The notes under the pieces were generated by a model. It ran no database searches. It was not told the DNA's origin and worked only from the letters and a program-made list of their open reading frames with translations. Positions 56,641 through 64,000 of a DNA stretch of 64,000 bases are shown piece after piece; the stretch's first letter is position 1; each line of letters begins with the position of its first letter. Source of the DNA: Roseateles puraquae. Lineage in GTDB: Bacteria; Pseudomonadota; Gammaproteobacteria; Burkholderiales; Burkholderiaceae_C. Location: contig NZ_NISI01000005.1 of NCBI RefSeq assembly GCF_002205845.1, positions 496,001 through 560,000 of the forward strand. The letters are read 5' to 3'. A program made the position numbers and the translations under genes.

Positions 56641-57627
56641 ATGTTGCGCAGATGGGTGTTGGCCTTGGGATGGTTGGCTGCAGTGGGGGCCCAGGCCCAG
56701 CCGGCGCGTCCGCCCATCTTCGTGCTGAACTCGCTGGACGCCGATGTCTCGGTCGTCGACCCCGTCAGCTTCACGGTGGTGAAGCGCTTTCCCACGGGCA
56801 AGGAGCCGCATCACCTCTACCTGTCGCCGGACGAGAAGTCGCTGATCGTGGCCAACGCGCTGGGCGACTCGCTGACCTTCATCGACCCGCGCACGGCGGA
56901 AGTCCAGCGCGTGGTGCGCGGCATCCCTGACCCGTATCACCTGCGCTTCTCGCCGGACATGAAGTGGTTCGTCACCGCGTCCAACCGCCTGGACCGCGTG
57001 GACCTCTACCGCTGGCAGGGCAGCACCGCCGCCGAGCCGTTGCAGCTGGTCAAGCGCATTGCCGCGCCCAAGACGCCCAGCCACCTGAACATCGACACCA
57101 AGAGCACGACGCTGTATGTCAGCCTGCAGGACAGCGACGAGCTGCTGGCCATCGACCTGGCCACGCAGGCCATCAAGTGGAAGCAGCGCGTGGGCAAGAT
57201 GCCGGCCGACATTTACCTGACGCCCGACGACAAGTTCATTCTCGTGGGCCTCACGGGCGACAAGTTCGTCGAGGTGTGGGACGTGAGCGGCGCCGCGCCC
57301 AAGCTGGCCAAGCGTATCGAGACGGGCAATGGCGCCCACTCGTTCCGCGCCTGGGGTGACAAGCGCCATGTGCTGGTCAGCAACCGAGCCGCCAACACCA
57401 TCAGCAAGATCGACGTGACCACGATGAGCGTGGTTGACCAGTTCCCCGGCCCCTCGGGCCCGGACGACATGGAACTGCTGACCGACGGCAAGACCCTGCT
57501 GGTGACCTCGCGCTGGGCCGGCAAGGTGACCGAGATCGACACCACCACCCGCAAGGTGGTGCGGCAGGTCAAGGTCGGCAAGTCGCCGCACGGCATCTGG
57601 ACGCTGGATCACAAGCCCCGGCTGTGA
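56641..57627 (+). CDS. Exported YncE/YVTN-type beta-propeller protein
   Basis: A 328-aa protein with a signal peptide (cleaved about residue 20, VGAQAQ) and repeats of the YVTN type: FVLNSLDADVSVVDPVSFTV, KEPHHLYLSPDEKSLIVAN, LGDSLTFIDPRTAEV and KSPHGIWTLDHKP. These fold as a seven-bladed propeller in the periplasm and often assist redox or surface proteins. Its stop codon overlaps the deacetylase ATG (TGATG), so the genes are coupled. Confidence 0.83.
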   Translation: MLRRWVLALGWLAAVGAQAQPARPPIFVLNSLDADVSVVDPVSFTVVKRFPTGKEPHHLYLSPDEKSLIVANALGDSLTFIDPRTAEVQRVVRGIPDPYHLRFSPDMKWFVTASNRLDRVDLYRWQGSTAAEPLQLVKRIAAPKTPSHLNIDTKSTTLYVSLQDSDELLAIDLATQAIKWKQRVGKMPADIYLTPDDKFILVGLTGDKFVEVWDVSGAAPKLAKRIETGNGAHSFRAWGDKRHVLVSNRAANTISKIDVTTMSVVDQFPGPSGPDDMELLTDGKTLLVTSRWAGKVTEIDTTTRKVVRQVKVGKSPHGIWTLDHKPRL

Positions 57628-58439
57628 TGCCCCGCGTTCGAAAGTTCCTCGCCAGGATGCTGCTGACGGCCCTGGCGACCTCCACCGCCATGGCGCAGCC
57701 GACCTGCGACAAGCCGGTGTACCTCACCTTCGACACCGGCCACATGGGTGTCGCGCCGCTGATTGCCGAGACGCTGAAGCGGCACAACGCGCGGGTCACC
57801 TTCTTCCTGGCCAGCGAGCCCACCAAGACTGGCGGCACGACGCTGGACGAGACCTGGGCGCCGTGGTGGCGCGAGCGCGCTGCCGAGGGGCATGACTTCG
57901 GCTCGCACACCTGGGATCACGACGTCTTCCTCGAAGACATCCTCGATGCCGAGGGCAAGGTGGTGCGCTTCAAGGTGCGCACGCAGGCCGGCGTGCAGCC
58001 ACCCGTGGTGCGCGAGCTCACGCCAGAGCAGTACTGCAGCAACCTGAAGAAGGTGGGCGAGCGCTTCACGGCGATGACGGGCAAGCCGCTGTCGCCGCTG
58101 TTCCGCGCGCCAGCCGGGCGCACCTCCGCCGCGCTGCTGAACGCGGCCAAGGCCTGTGGCTTCACCCACGTGGGCTGGAGCCGCGCCGGCTTCCTGGGAG
58201 ACGAGCTGCCGAGCCAGACCTACCCGAACGCCCTGCTGTTGGAGAAGGCCCTGCGGGACATCAAGCCTGGCGACATCCTGCTCGCCCACCTGGGCATCTG
58301 GGAACGTCAAGACCCCTGGGCGCCGGCGGTCCTTGAGCCGCTGATGACCGGGCTGGAGCAACGCGGCCTATGCTTCGCCCCGTTGCGAGAACATCCGCGC
58401 TATTCGTCGCTGTTTGCGACCCCGCCCAACAAGCCGTGA
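57627..58439 (+). CDS. Polysaccharide deacetylase-family protein
   Basis: A 270-aa exported protein (signal peptide to about residue 24, TSTAMAQ) with the NodB fold. VYLTFDTGHMGVAPLIAETL replaces the usual TFDDG: the metal-binding second Asp is Thr. The His pair is kept in GSHTWDH, the RxPxG loop in FRAPAGRTS, and DILLAHLGIW is the last strand. It may bind a different metal set or be inactive; N- or O-deacetylation of a cell-surface glycan is inferred. GTG 57624 is an alternative start. Confidence 0.8.
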   Translation: MPRVRKFLARMLLTALATSTAMAQPTCDKPVYLTFDTGHMGVAPLIAETLKRHNARVTFFLASEPTKTGGTTLDETWAPWWRERAAEGHDFGSHTWDHDVFLEDILDAEGKVVRFKVRTQAGVQPPVVRELTPEQYCSNLKKVGERFTAMTGKPLSPLFRAPAGRTSAALLNAAKACGFTHVGWSRAGFLGDELPSQTYPNALLLEKALRDIKPGDILLAHLGIWERQDPWAPAVLEPLMTGLEQRGLCFAPLREHPRYSSLFATPPNKP

Positions 58440-59413
58440 TCGACTGGATTTCCAACACTTTCGACAGCCTGCAACTGGCGCTGTATGAGTCCGTCGTGCA
58501 GCCCATCGTCTTCGGCATGGGCCTGGGCAACCTGCTGGAAGACGCCTTCGATGCCACCGGCTGGCTGCTCTGGGGCCTGATCCAGGTGGCCGTGCTGCTG
58601 CTGGGCATCGGGCTGCTGGAGCGGCGCTGGCCGGTGGAGCCGGTGACGGATCACGCGGCGGTGCGTACCGATGTGTTTTACACCCTCATCCACCGCCTGG
58701 GGCTGGTGCGTCTGCTGATGTTCTTCAGCATTGAGCCGCTGTGGGATGGCATCGCCGGCCAACTGCGCCTGGCGGGCCTGCCGACCTGGCAGCTGGACGG
58801 CCTGTGGCCGGGTGTGACCGACGTGGCCTGGGTGAGCTTTGTCATCTATCTGGTGGTCTTTGACTTCGTCAACTACTGGGTGCACCGCGGCCAACACCAG
58901 CTCAATGCCTGGTGGGCGCTGCACAGCCTGCATCACAGCCAGCGCCAGATGACGATGTGGAGCGACAACCGCAACCATCTGCTGGATGACGTCATCGTGG
59001 CCACCGTCTTCGCGCTGCTGGCGCGGCTGATCGGTGTCGAGCCCGGGCAGTTCGTGGCCATCACCGTCATCACCCAGCTGCACGAGAGCCTGCAGCATGC
59101 CAATCTGCGCCTGGGGTTCGGACGCATCGGTGAGCGGCTGCTGGTGAGCCCGCGTTTCCATCGCCTGCACCACAGCATCGGCATCGGGCATGAGTCCGAT
59201 GGCCGCGGCACGCTGGGCGGCCACAACTTCGGCGTGCTGCTGCCGGTGTGGGACATCCTGTTTCGCACCGCCAACTTCGACACGCGCTTCGACCCCACCG
59301 GCGTGCGCGACCAGCTGCCCGAAGAAGGCGGTCGCGACTATGGGCGGGGCTTCTGGTCGCAGCAGTGGCTGGGCCTGCTGCGCTTCTTCGCCTCCTTCAA
59401 ACGGGCCACCTGA
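58436..59413 (+). CDS. Sterol desaturase-family membrane hydroxylase
   Basis: A 325-aa membrane protein of the fatty-acid hydroxylase superfamily with di-iron histidine boxes: HRGQH, HSLHHS, HESLQH and HRLHHS. About four membrane helices are visible (LLWGLIQVAVLLLGIGLL, VSFVIYLVVFDFVNYWV and others). Such enzymes oxidise lipids; the substrate is unknown. The GTG start at 58436 overlaps the deacetylase TGA (GTGA), and its own stop overlaps the next ATG. Confidence 0.85.
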   Translation: MIDWISNTFDSLQLALYESVVQPIVFGMGLGNLLEDAFDATGWLLWGLIQVAVLLLGIGLLERRWPVEPVTDHAAVRTDVFYTLIHRLGLVRLLMFFSIEPLWDGIAGQLRLAGLPTWQLDGLWPGVTDVAWVSFVIYLVVFDFVNYWVHRGQHQLNAWWALHSLHHSQRQMTMWSDNRNHLLDDVIVATVFALLARLIGVEPGQFVAITVITQLHESLQHANLRLGFGRIGERLLVSPRFHRLHHSIGIGHESDGRGTLGGHNFGVLLPVWDILFRTANFDTRFDPTGVRDQLPEEGGRDYGRGFWSQQWLGLLRFFASFKRAT

Positions 59414-60249
59414 TGCAAGGTCTCATCGACGCGTTCTGGCGCGCCGCCGCCTACTGCCTGCACCCGCGCGTCATCGCGCTGTCGCTGCTGCCGCTGGCGA
59501 TTGGCGGCGTGCTGGTGTTCGGCTTCATGTTCTTCTTCTGGGAAAGCGCCATCGCCAGCGTGCGCGCGACGCTGGAGAACTGGCGTCTGATCGAGAGCCT
59601 GCTGCAATGGCTGGACAGCATGGGCCTGCAGTCCTTCCGCAGCGCGCTGGCGGCCATCGTGGTGCTGGCGGGGGTGCTGCCCGTCGTGCTGCTGCTGAGC
59701 CTGCTGCTGGTGGCCCTGTGCATGACGCCGGCCATCGTCGGGCTGGTGGCACAGCGGCGCTTTCCGCTGCTCGAGAAGAAGCGCGGCGGCACGCTGGTGC
59801 AGAGCGTGCTGGCGTCGCTGGGCGCCACACTGCTGGCGCTGGTGCTCATCGTGCTGTCGATGCCGCTGTGGCTCATCCCGCCGCTGGTGATGGTGTTGCC
59901 GCCGCTGATCTGGGGCTGGCTGACCTACCGCGTGTTCGGCTTTGATGTGCTCGCCGAGCACGCCTCCGCCGAGGAGCGCCGCGGCCTGCTGAAGGACCAC
60001 CGCATCCCCATGCTGACGATGGGCGTCATCAGCGGCTACCTGGGCGCCGTGCCGTCGCTGATCTGGGCGGTGTCGGGCGTCACCGGCGTCATCCTGGCGC
60101 CCTTCATGATCCTCGTGGCGATCTGGCTCTACACCCTGGTGTTCGCCTTCTCGACCGCCTGGTTCACCCACTACGCGCTGGCCGCGCTGCAGGCCCGGCG
60201 CGCCGCCGAGCCGGTGGCCGAATCGGCCCTCGTGATCGACACCCCCTGA
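59413..60249 (+). CDS. EI24 domain-containing membrane protein
   Basis: A 278-aa membrane protein with about five hydrophobic helices and the EI24/CysZ-like pattern (LIDAFWRAAAYCLHPRVIAL, LCMTPAIVGLVAQRRFPLLE, PLIWGWLTYRVFGFDVLAEH). CysZ transports sulfate, but these relatives are not proven to. ATG 59413 uses the TGATG overlap with the upstream stop, which sets the start despite a longer open frame. The next gene is 12 bases away. Confidence 0.85.
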   Translation: MQGLIDAFWRAAAYCLHPRVIALSLLPLAIGGVLVFGFMFFFWESAIASVRATLENWRLIESLLQWLDSMGLQSFRSALAAIVVLAGVLPVVLLLSLLLVALCMTPAIVGLVAQRRFPLLEKKRGGTLVQSVLASLGATLLALVLIVLSMPLWLIPPLVMVLPPLIWGWLTYRVFGFDVLAEHASAEERRGLLKDHRIPMLTMGVISGYLGAVPSLIWAVSGVTGVILAPFMILVAIWLYTLVFAFSTAWFTHYALAALQARRAAEPVAESALVIDTP

Positions 60250-60261
60250 AAGTCGAATGCC

Positions 60262-61053
60262 ATGCAAGTCGGACTCATCATCGTGGGCGACGAGATCCTG
60301 TCGGGCAAGCGCCGCGACTCGCACCTCGCCAAGTTCATCGAGCTGCTTGCCGAGCGCGGCATGCAGCTGTCGTGGGCGCAGTACCTGGGCGACGACCGTG
60401 AACTGCTGACCGCCCGGCTGCGCGAGGCCTTTGCCAGCGGCCAGCTGGTGGTGAGCTGCGGCGGCATCGGCGCCACGCCCGACGACCACACCCGCCAGGC
60501 CGCCGCCGCCGCGCTCGACCGGCCACTGGCCCTGCACCCCGAGGCGCGTGAGCTGATCTGGCTGCGCATCCAGCAGATGGCGGCGGAGCAGGGCAAGACG
60601 GTCACTGCAGACGAGCCCGACAGCGTCCGGCGCTTCGAGATGGGCGTGTTCCCCGAGGGCGCCGGGATCATTCCCAACCCGTACAACAAGATTCCGGGTT
60701 TCTTCGTCGGCAACGTGCACTTCGTGCCGGGCTTCCCCGTCATGGCCCATCCGATGATGGCCTGGGTGCTCGACCGCTACCCGCAACTGCATCGCCAGGT
60801 GGGGGTGCTGGAGCGTTCGCTGATCGTGCAAGGCGCGATGGAAGCCAGCCTCACGCCCCTGATGGAGTCGGTGGAATCGGGCTTTCCGGGCATCAAGGTC
60901 TTCAGCCTGCCCAGCGTCGACCATCCGCAGTGGGGGCGCTGCATCGAGCTGGGCGTGAAGGGCGATGCCGAGCAGATGGAAGCCGCCTACGGCGCCCTGA
61001 AACAGGGCGTGATCCAGTTTGGTGCAACCATCAGCACTGAGATGGTGCGATAG
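60262..61053 (+). CDS. CinA-N/MoaB-like molybdopterin-binding domain protein
   Basis: The 263-aa protein has the MoCF_biosynth fold of the CinA N-terminal domain: LIIVGDEILSGKRRDSH, VVSCGGIGATPDDHTRQAAA and FFVGNVHFVPGFPVMAHPMM. The deamidase C-terminal domain of full CinA is missing. Members of this short class are often named competence/damage-inducible protein A, without proof. The NtrC-type site for glnA lies inside its last codons (61034-61048). Confidence 0.85.
   Translation: MQVGLIIVGDEILSGKRRDSHLAKFIELLAERGMQLSWAQYLGDDRELLTARLREAFASGQLVVSCGGIGATPDDHTRQAAAAALDRPLALHPEARELIWLRIQQMAAEQGKTVTADEPDSVRRFEMGVFPEGAGIIPNPYNKIPGFFVGNVHFVPGFPVMAHPMMAWVLDRYPQLHRQVGVLERSLIVQGAMEASLTPLMESVESGFPGIKVFSLPSVDHPQWGRCIELGVKGDAEQMEAAYGALKQGVIQFGATISTEMVR
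61034..61048. promoter_or_regulatory. NtrC-type binding site upstream of glnA
   Basis: GCACTGAGATGGTGC matches the NtrC consensus GCAC-N5-TGGTGC exactly. It sits about 110 bases before the start point predicted from the sigma-54 promoter, the enhancer distance found at E. coli glnA, and lies within the end of the preceding gene. Confidence 0.75.
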
Positions 61054-61124
61054 CCCTGGCCGCGTGAAGAGCTACCGGCCCATAATGTTCGGCGCCACGG
61101 GGCGGCTACCCATGTCGGTGCATC

Positions 61125-61140
61125 TGGCATGCAACCTGCT
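61125..61140 (+). promoter_or_regulatory. Sigma-54 promoter of glnA
   Basis: TGGCATGCAACCTGCT matches TGGCAC-N5-TTGCA closely, with the invariant GG and GC separated by ten bases. Transcription would begin near 61151, giving a leader of about 68 bases before ATG 61219. Confidence 0.75.
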
Positions 61141-61218
61141 TTGAATTTCTCCGTGGCCGCTGGCGCGTGTGCGCTGGCGGCAGCATCCCACCCCTCTCGA
61201 TCCCGCTAGGAGCTTTTG

Positions 61219-62634
61219 ATGGCCAAGACCGTCGCCGATGTGATGAACATGGTGAAGGAAAACGAAGTCAAGTTCGTCGACTTCCGCTTCACCGATACCC
61301 GTGGCAAGGAACAGCACGTCTCCGTGCCCGTGTCCGCCTTCGACGAAGACAAGTTCACGTCGGGTCACGCTTTCGACGGCTCCTCGATCGCCGGCTGGAA
61401 GGGCATCGAAGCCTCGGACATGCTGCTCATGCCCGATCCGAACACCGCCAACATCGACCCCTTCTTCGAAGAGCCGACGCTGATCCTGTCGTGCGACGTG
61501 GTCGACCCTGCCGACGGCAAGGCCTACGAGCGCGATCCGCGCTCCCTGGCCAAGCGCGCCGAGGCCTACCTCAAGGCCTCCGGCCTGGGCGACACCGCCT
61601 ACTTCGGCCCGGAACCCGAGTTCTTCATCTTCGACAGCGTGCGCTGGGGCAATGAGATGTCCGGCTCGTTCTTCAAGATCGAGTCCGAGGAAGGCGCCTG
61701 GAACTCCTCCAAGGAGTACGAGCACGGCAATTCCGGCTACCGTCCCACCGTCAAGGGCGGCTACTTCCCCGTGCCCCCGGTCGACAGCGGCCAGGACATG
61801 CGCTCGGAAATGTGCCTGATCCTCGAGCAGATGGGCATCCCGGTCGAAGTGCACCACCACGAAGTGGCCAACGCGGGTCAGATGGAAATCGGCACCAAGT
61901 TCAGCTCGCTGGTCCAGCGCGCCGACTGGCTGCAACTGCAGAAGTACATCATCACCAACGTCGCCCATGCCTACGGCAAGACGGCCACGTTCATGCCCAA
62001 GCCGCTCGTCGGCGACAACGGCAGCGGCATGCACGTTCACCAGTCAGTCTGGAAGGACGGCAAGAACCTGTTCGCGGGTGACGGCTACGCCGGCCTGAGC
62101 GAGTTCGCGCTGTACTACATCGGCGGCATCATCAAGCACGCCCGTGCGCTGAACGCCATCACCAACCCCGGCACCAACAGCTACAAGCGCCTGGTGCCCG
62201 GCTTCGAAGCCCCGGTGAAGCTGGCCTACTCGGCCAAGAACCGCTCGGCCTCGATCCGCATCCCCTATGTCGCCAACCCGAAGGGCCGCCGCATCGAAGC
62301 GCGCTTCCCGGACCCCTCCGCCAACCCCTACCTGGCCTTCTCGGCCCTGCTGATGGCTGGCCTGGACGGCGTGGAGAACAAGATCCACCCGGGCGAAGCC
62401 GCCACGAAGGACCTGTACCACCTGCCGCCGGAAGAAGACGCGAAGATCCCGACCGTCTGCCACAGCCTCGACCAGGCCCTCGAGTACCTCGACAAGGACC
62501 GTGCCTTCCTGACCAAGGGCGGCGTGTTCACGGACAGCTACATCGACGCCTACATCGACCTGAAGATGCAGGAGGTGACCCGCTTCCGCATGGCGACCCA
62601 CCCGGTCGAGTTCGACATGTACTACGCGCTGTGA
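61219..62634 (+). CDS. glnA: Type I glutamine synthetase
   Basis: The 471-aa enzyme joins ammonia to glutamate, the main nitrogen-assimilation step. [11 protein letters not shown] and the [19 protein letters not shown] metal region are conserved, with [11 protein letters not shown] and [11 protein letters not shown] in the C-terminal half. DLYHLPPEE contains Tyr400, the site for adenylylation by GlnE, so activity is likely covalently regulated. ATG 61219 follows TAGGAG. A sigma-54 promoter and NtrC site upstream and glnL downstream place it under nitrogen control. Confidence 0.97.
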   Translation: MAKTVADVMNMVKENEVKFVDFRFTDTRGKEQHVSVPVSAFDEDKFTSGHAFDGSSIAGWKGIEASDMLLMPDPNTANIDPFFEEPTLILSCDVVDPADGKAYERDPRSLAKRAEAYLKASGLGDTAYFGPEPEFFIFDSVRWGNEMSGSFFKIESEEGAWNSSKEYEHGNSGYRPTVKGGYFPVPPVDSGQDMRSEMCLILEQMGIPVEVHHHEVANAGQMEIGTKFSSLVQRADWLQLQKYIITNVAHAYGKTATFMPKPLVGDNGSGMHVHQSVWKDGKNLFAGDGYAGLSEFALYYIGGIIKHARALNAITNPGTNSYKRLVPGFEAPVKLAYSAKNRSASIRIPYVANPKGRRIEARFPDPSANPYLAFSALLMAGLDGVENKIHPGEAATKDLYHLPPEEDAKIPTVCHSLDQALEYLDKDRAFLTKGGVFTDSYIDAYIDLKMQEVTRFRMATHPVEFDMYYAL

Positions 62635-62679
62635 TGGCCATGGGCAGCACGCACGCTGCCTCTGACATCCCCACCGAAG

Positions 62680-62705
62680 GGGGCCGCTGGCGCGGCCCCT
62701 TTTTT
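62680..62705 (+). terminator. Intrinsic terminator after glnA
   Basis: GGGGCCGC, a four-base loop and GCGGCCCC are followed by TTTTTT. The perfect 8-base stem and T-run should end most glnA transcripts, leaving the following genes with lower or separate expression. Confidence 0.92.
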
Positions 62706-62733
62706 GTTGCCGCATCTGGGCCACAATTCCGGC

Positions 62734-63231
62734 ATGCTGAATCGACTGCTGGCACCGCTGCTTGTCCTGGCGAGCCTGGGCGCGCAAGCCCAGGGCACGG
62801 TCTACCGTTGCCCCGGCCCGCCGGTCCTCTACACCGACGCGCTGTCGGCCAAGGAGGCCGCGGAAAAGGGTTGCCGCACGATCGAGGGCACGCCCATCAC
62901 CGTGCTGCAGACGGCCAAGCCACGACCGGGCAACGCGCCAGCGGCCAGCTCGGACAGCGGAGCGCGCAGTGGTGACACCCGTGTCGACGCCGGGCAGCAG
63001 CGGGTGCGCGATGACGAGCGGCGTCGCGTGCTGCAGACCGAATTGCGCCAGGCCGAGGAGCGCCTGGCCAATGCGCAGAAGGAATTCAACAACGGCCAGG
63101 GCGAGCGCCGCGGCGACGAGCGCAACTACCAGAAGTACCTGGATCGCATGGCCGAACTCAAGGAAAACATCGCCCGCTACGAGGCCGATGTGCAAGCGCT
63201 CAAGCGCGAGATCGCCAAACTTCCCTCCTAG
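62734..63231 (+). CDS. DUF4124-type exported protein
   Basis: The 165-aa protein has a signal peptide (cleaved about residue 20, ASLGAQAQ), then a short DUF4124-like domain (TVYRCPGPPVLYTDALSAKEAAEKGCRTIEG) with two cysteines that may form a disulfide. A charged coiled coil covers residues about 90-160 (RRVLQTELRQAEERLANAQ, MAELKENIARYEADVQALKR). It is common between glnA and glnL in Burkholderiales; its function is unknown. ATG 62734 is the family start. Confidence 0.8.
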   Translation: MLNRLLAPLLVLASLGAQAQGTVYRCPGPPVLYTDALSAKEAAEKGCRTIEGTPITVLQTAKPRPGNAPAASSDSGARSGDTRVDAGQQRVRDDERRRVLQTELRQAEERLANAQKEFNNGQGERRGDERNYQKYLDRMAELKENIARYEADVQALKREIAKLPS

Positions 63232-63266
63232 GGCCGATGGCGCCCGGGGAGGCTCTTCCCAGCGCC

Positions 63267-64000
63267 ATGACTGACAACTTCTTGCTGCCGGCCGAGTTTG
63301 CCGGCCTGGACCTGCTGGCCACGATGGTCGTCGTCGCCAGTGCCGACGGCGAATGCCTGTTCGCCAATGCCGCCTTCGAGAACGTGATGCGCCTGTCGCG
63401 GCGCACCGTGCAGAAGGCCCAGCTGCCCGATTGGTTCGACGACCCCCAACGCCTGACCGAGACGTTGGCCGGCGTCGCCGCCAACCACTACTCCAGCAGC
63501 CGCTTCGATGCGCTGCTGCGGCGTGGCGCCTGGGCGCCCGAAGATGGCCTGCCCGTGCATGTCATCGTGTCGCAGATGGAGGCCGGTGCCGAGAACGCGC
63601 CACGGGTGCTGGTGGAACTCATCGAGATCGCCCAGCAGGCGCGGCAGGACCGCGACGAGCGCAACCTCGACCAGGTGCAGGCCACCAAGGAGCTCACGCG
63701 CAACCTCGCGCACGAGATCAAGAACCCGCTCGGTGGCATCCGTGGGGCCGCGCAGCTCCTCGCGCTGGAACTGCAGGAGGGCAACCCCGAGCTGACCGAG
63801 TACACCCAGGTCATCGTGCACGAGGTCGACCGCCTGCAGAGCCTGGTGGACCGGCTGCTCGCCCCGCACCGCAAGGCCCAGGTGGTGGGCGACGTGAACA
63901 TCCATGAAATCTGCGAGCGGGTGAGGGCGCTGGTGCTGATCGAGCATCCCAAGGGCCTGACCATCACCCGCGACTACGACACCTCGCTGCCCGATTTCCG
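63267..64000 (+). CDS. glnL: Nitrogen regulation sensor kinase NtrB (3' end outside the window)
   Basis: The first 244 residues of NtrB are present. A PAS-type sensor domain spans about 10-125 (MVVVASADGECLFANAAFENVM), followed by the HisKA domain NLAHEIKNPLGGIRGAAQLL with His149 as the phospho-acceptor. NtrB phosphorylates NtrC when nitrogen is short, under the control of PII. The ATPase domain is cut off by the window edge. ATG 63267 is the likely start; ATG 63237 in the same frame is the alternative. Confidence 0.93.
   Translation, partial: MTDNFLLPAEFAGLDLLATMVVVASADGECLFANAAFENVMRLSRRTVQKAQLPDWFDDPQRLTETLAGVAANHYSSSRFDALLRRGAWAPEDGLPVHVIVSQMEAGAENAPRVLVELIEIAQQARQDRDERNLDQVQATKELTRNLAHEIKNPLGGIRGAAQLLALELQEGNPELTEYTQVIVHEVDRLQSLVDRLLAPHRKAQVVGDVNIHEICERVRALVLIEHPKGLTITRDYDTSLPDF

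Overview
The window is GC-rich, densely coded chromosomal DNA from a betaproteobacterium, most likely Burkholderiales of the Rubrivivax/Roseateles/Leptothrix/Comamonadaceae kind. This rests on the class I PHB operon phaC-phaA-phaB, the polA / DUF2782 / thrB block, glnA followed by a DUF4124 protein and ntrB (glnL), and several membrane or small-protein families typical of that order. No rRNA, tRNA, CRISPR array, transposase or prophage gene was seen. Both window edges cut genes: a CocE-type hydrolase at the left and glnL at the right.

Layout. 1-4810: hydrolase, large lipoprotein, truC and ychJ. 5028-10115: an accessory-looking group with a 1122-aa winged-helix/STAND-ATPase/TPR regulator, two small proteins of unknown function and an AidA/PixA inclusion-body family protein. 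10206-17169: uvrD, an orphan propeller-type histidine kinase, a methyltransferase and a thioesterase. 17193-24248: PhoX-like protein, BPSS1780-type membrane protein, thrB, DUF2782 protein and polA. 24381-26621: a candidate Phd/zeta-like toxin-antitoxin pair, a LuxR-type regulator and a lipoprotein amidase. 26618-31758: purine degradation (xdhA, xdhB and divergent guaD). 31855-34519: secreted S9 peptidase, a small membrane protein and cheW. 34800-46387: a dense signalling block (receiver, HD-GYP, solute-binding protein, histidine kinase, OmpR-type regulator, hybrid kinase, GGDEF-EAL protein, FNR-type regulator). 46585-49223: truncated carbamoyltransferase-like protein, Nudix, maiA, pgeF and a small membrane protein. 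49335-52989: PHB synthesis. 53051-55604: an unknown gene, an SDR, a DCC-family (DUF393) protein and a GbsR/MarR regulator. 55712-61053: AIM24-family protein, then a tightly packed run of beta-propeller, polysaccharide deacetylase, sterol-desaturase-like, EI24-like and CinA-N-like genes. 61219-64000: glnA, a DUF4124 protein and glnL.

How the genes work together. GuaD converts guanine to xanthine and XdhAB oxidises xanthine to urate. PhaA, PhaB and PhaC convert acetyl-CoA to polyhydroxybutyrate. GlnA is preceded by a sigma-54 promoter and an NtrC-type site, and NtrB, which phosphorylates NtrC, is encoded just downstream. The signalling block mixes phosphorelay with cyclic-di-GMP synthesis and breakdown.

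The best places to look for new biology are the STAND-regulator/AidA island, the two near-identical putative GbsR operators, the FNR box in front of a carbamoyltransferase fragment, and the Phd/zeta-like pair. Many starts are GTG or TTG or overlap the upstream stop codon by 1-4 bases, so translational coupling is common. Domain positions and start choices come from reading the sequence by eye; no database search was run.
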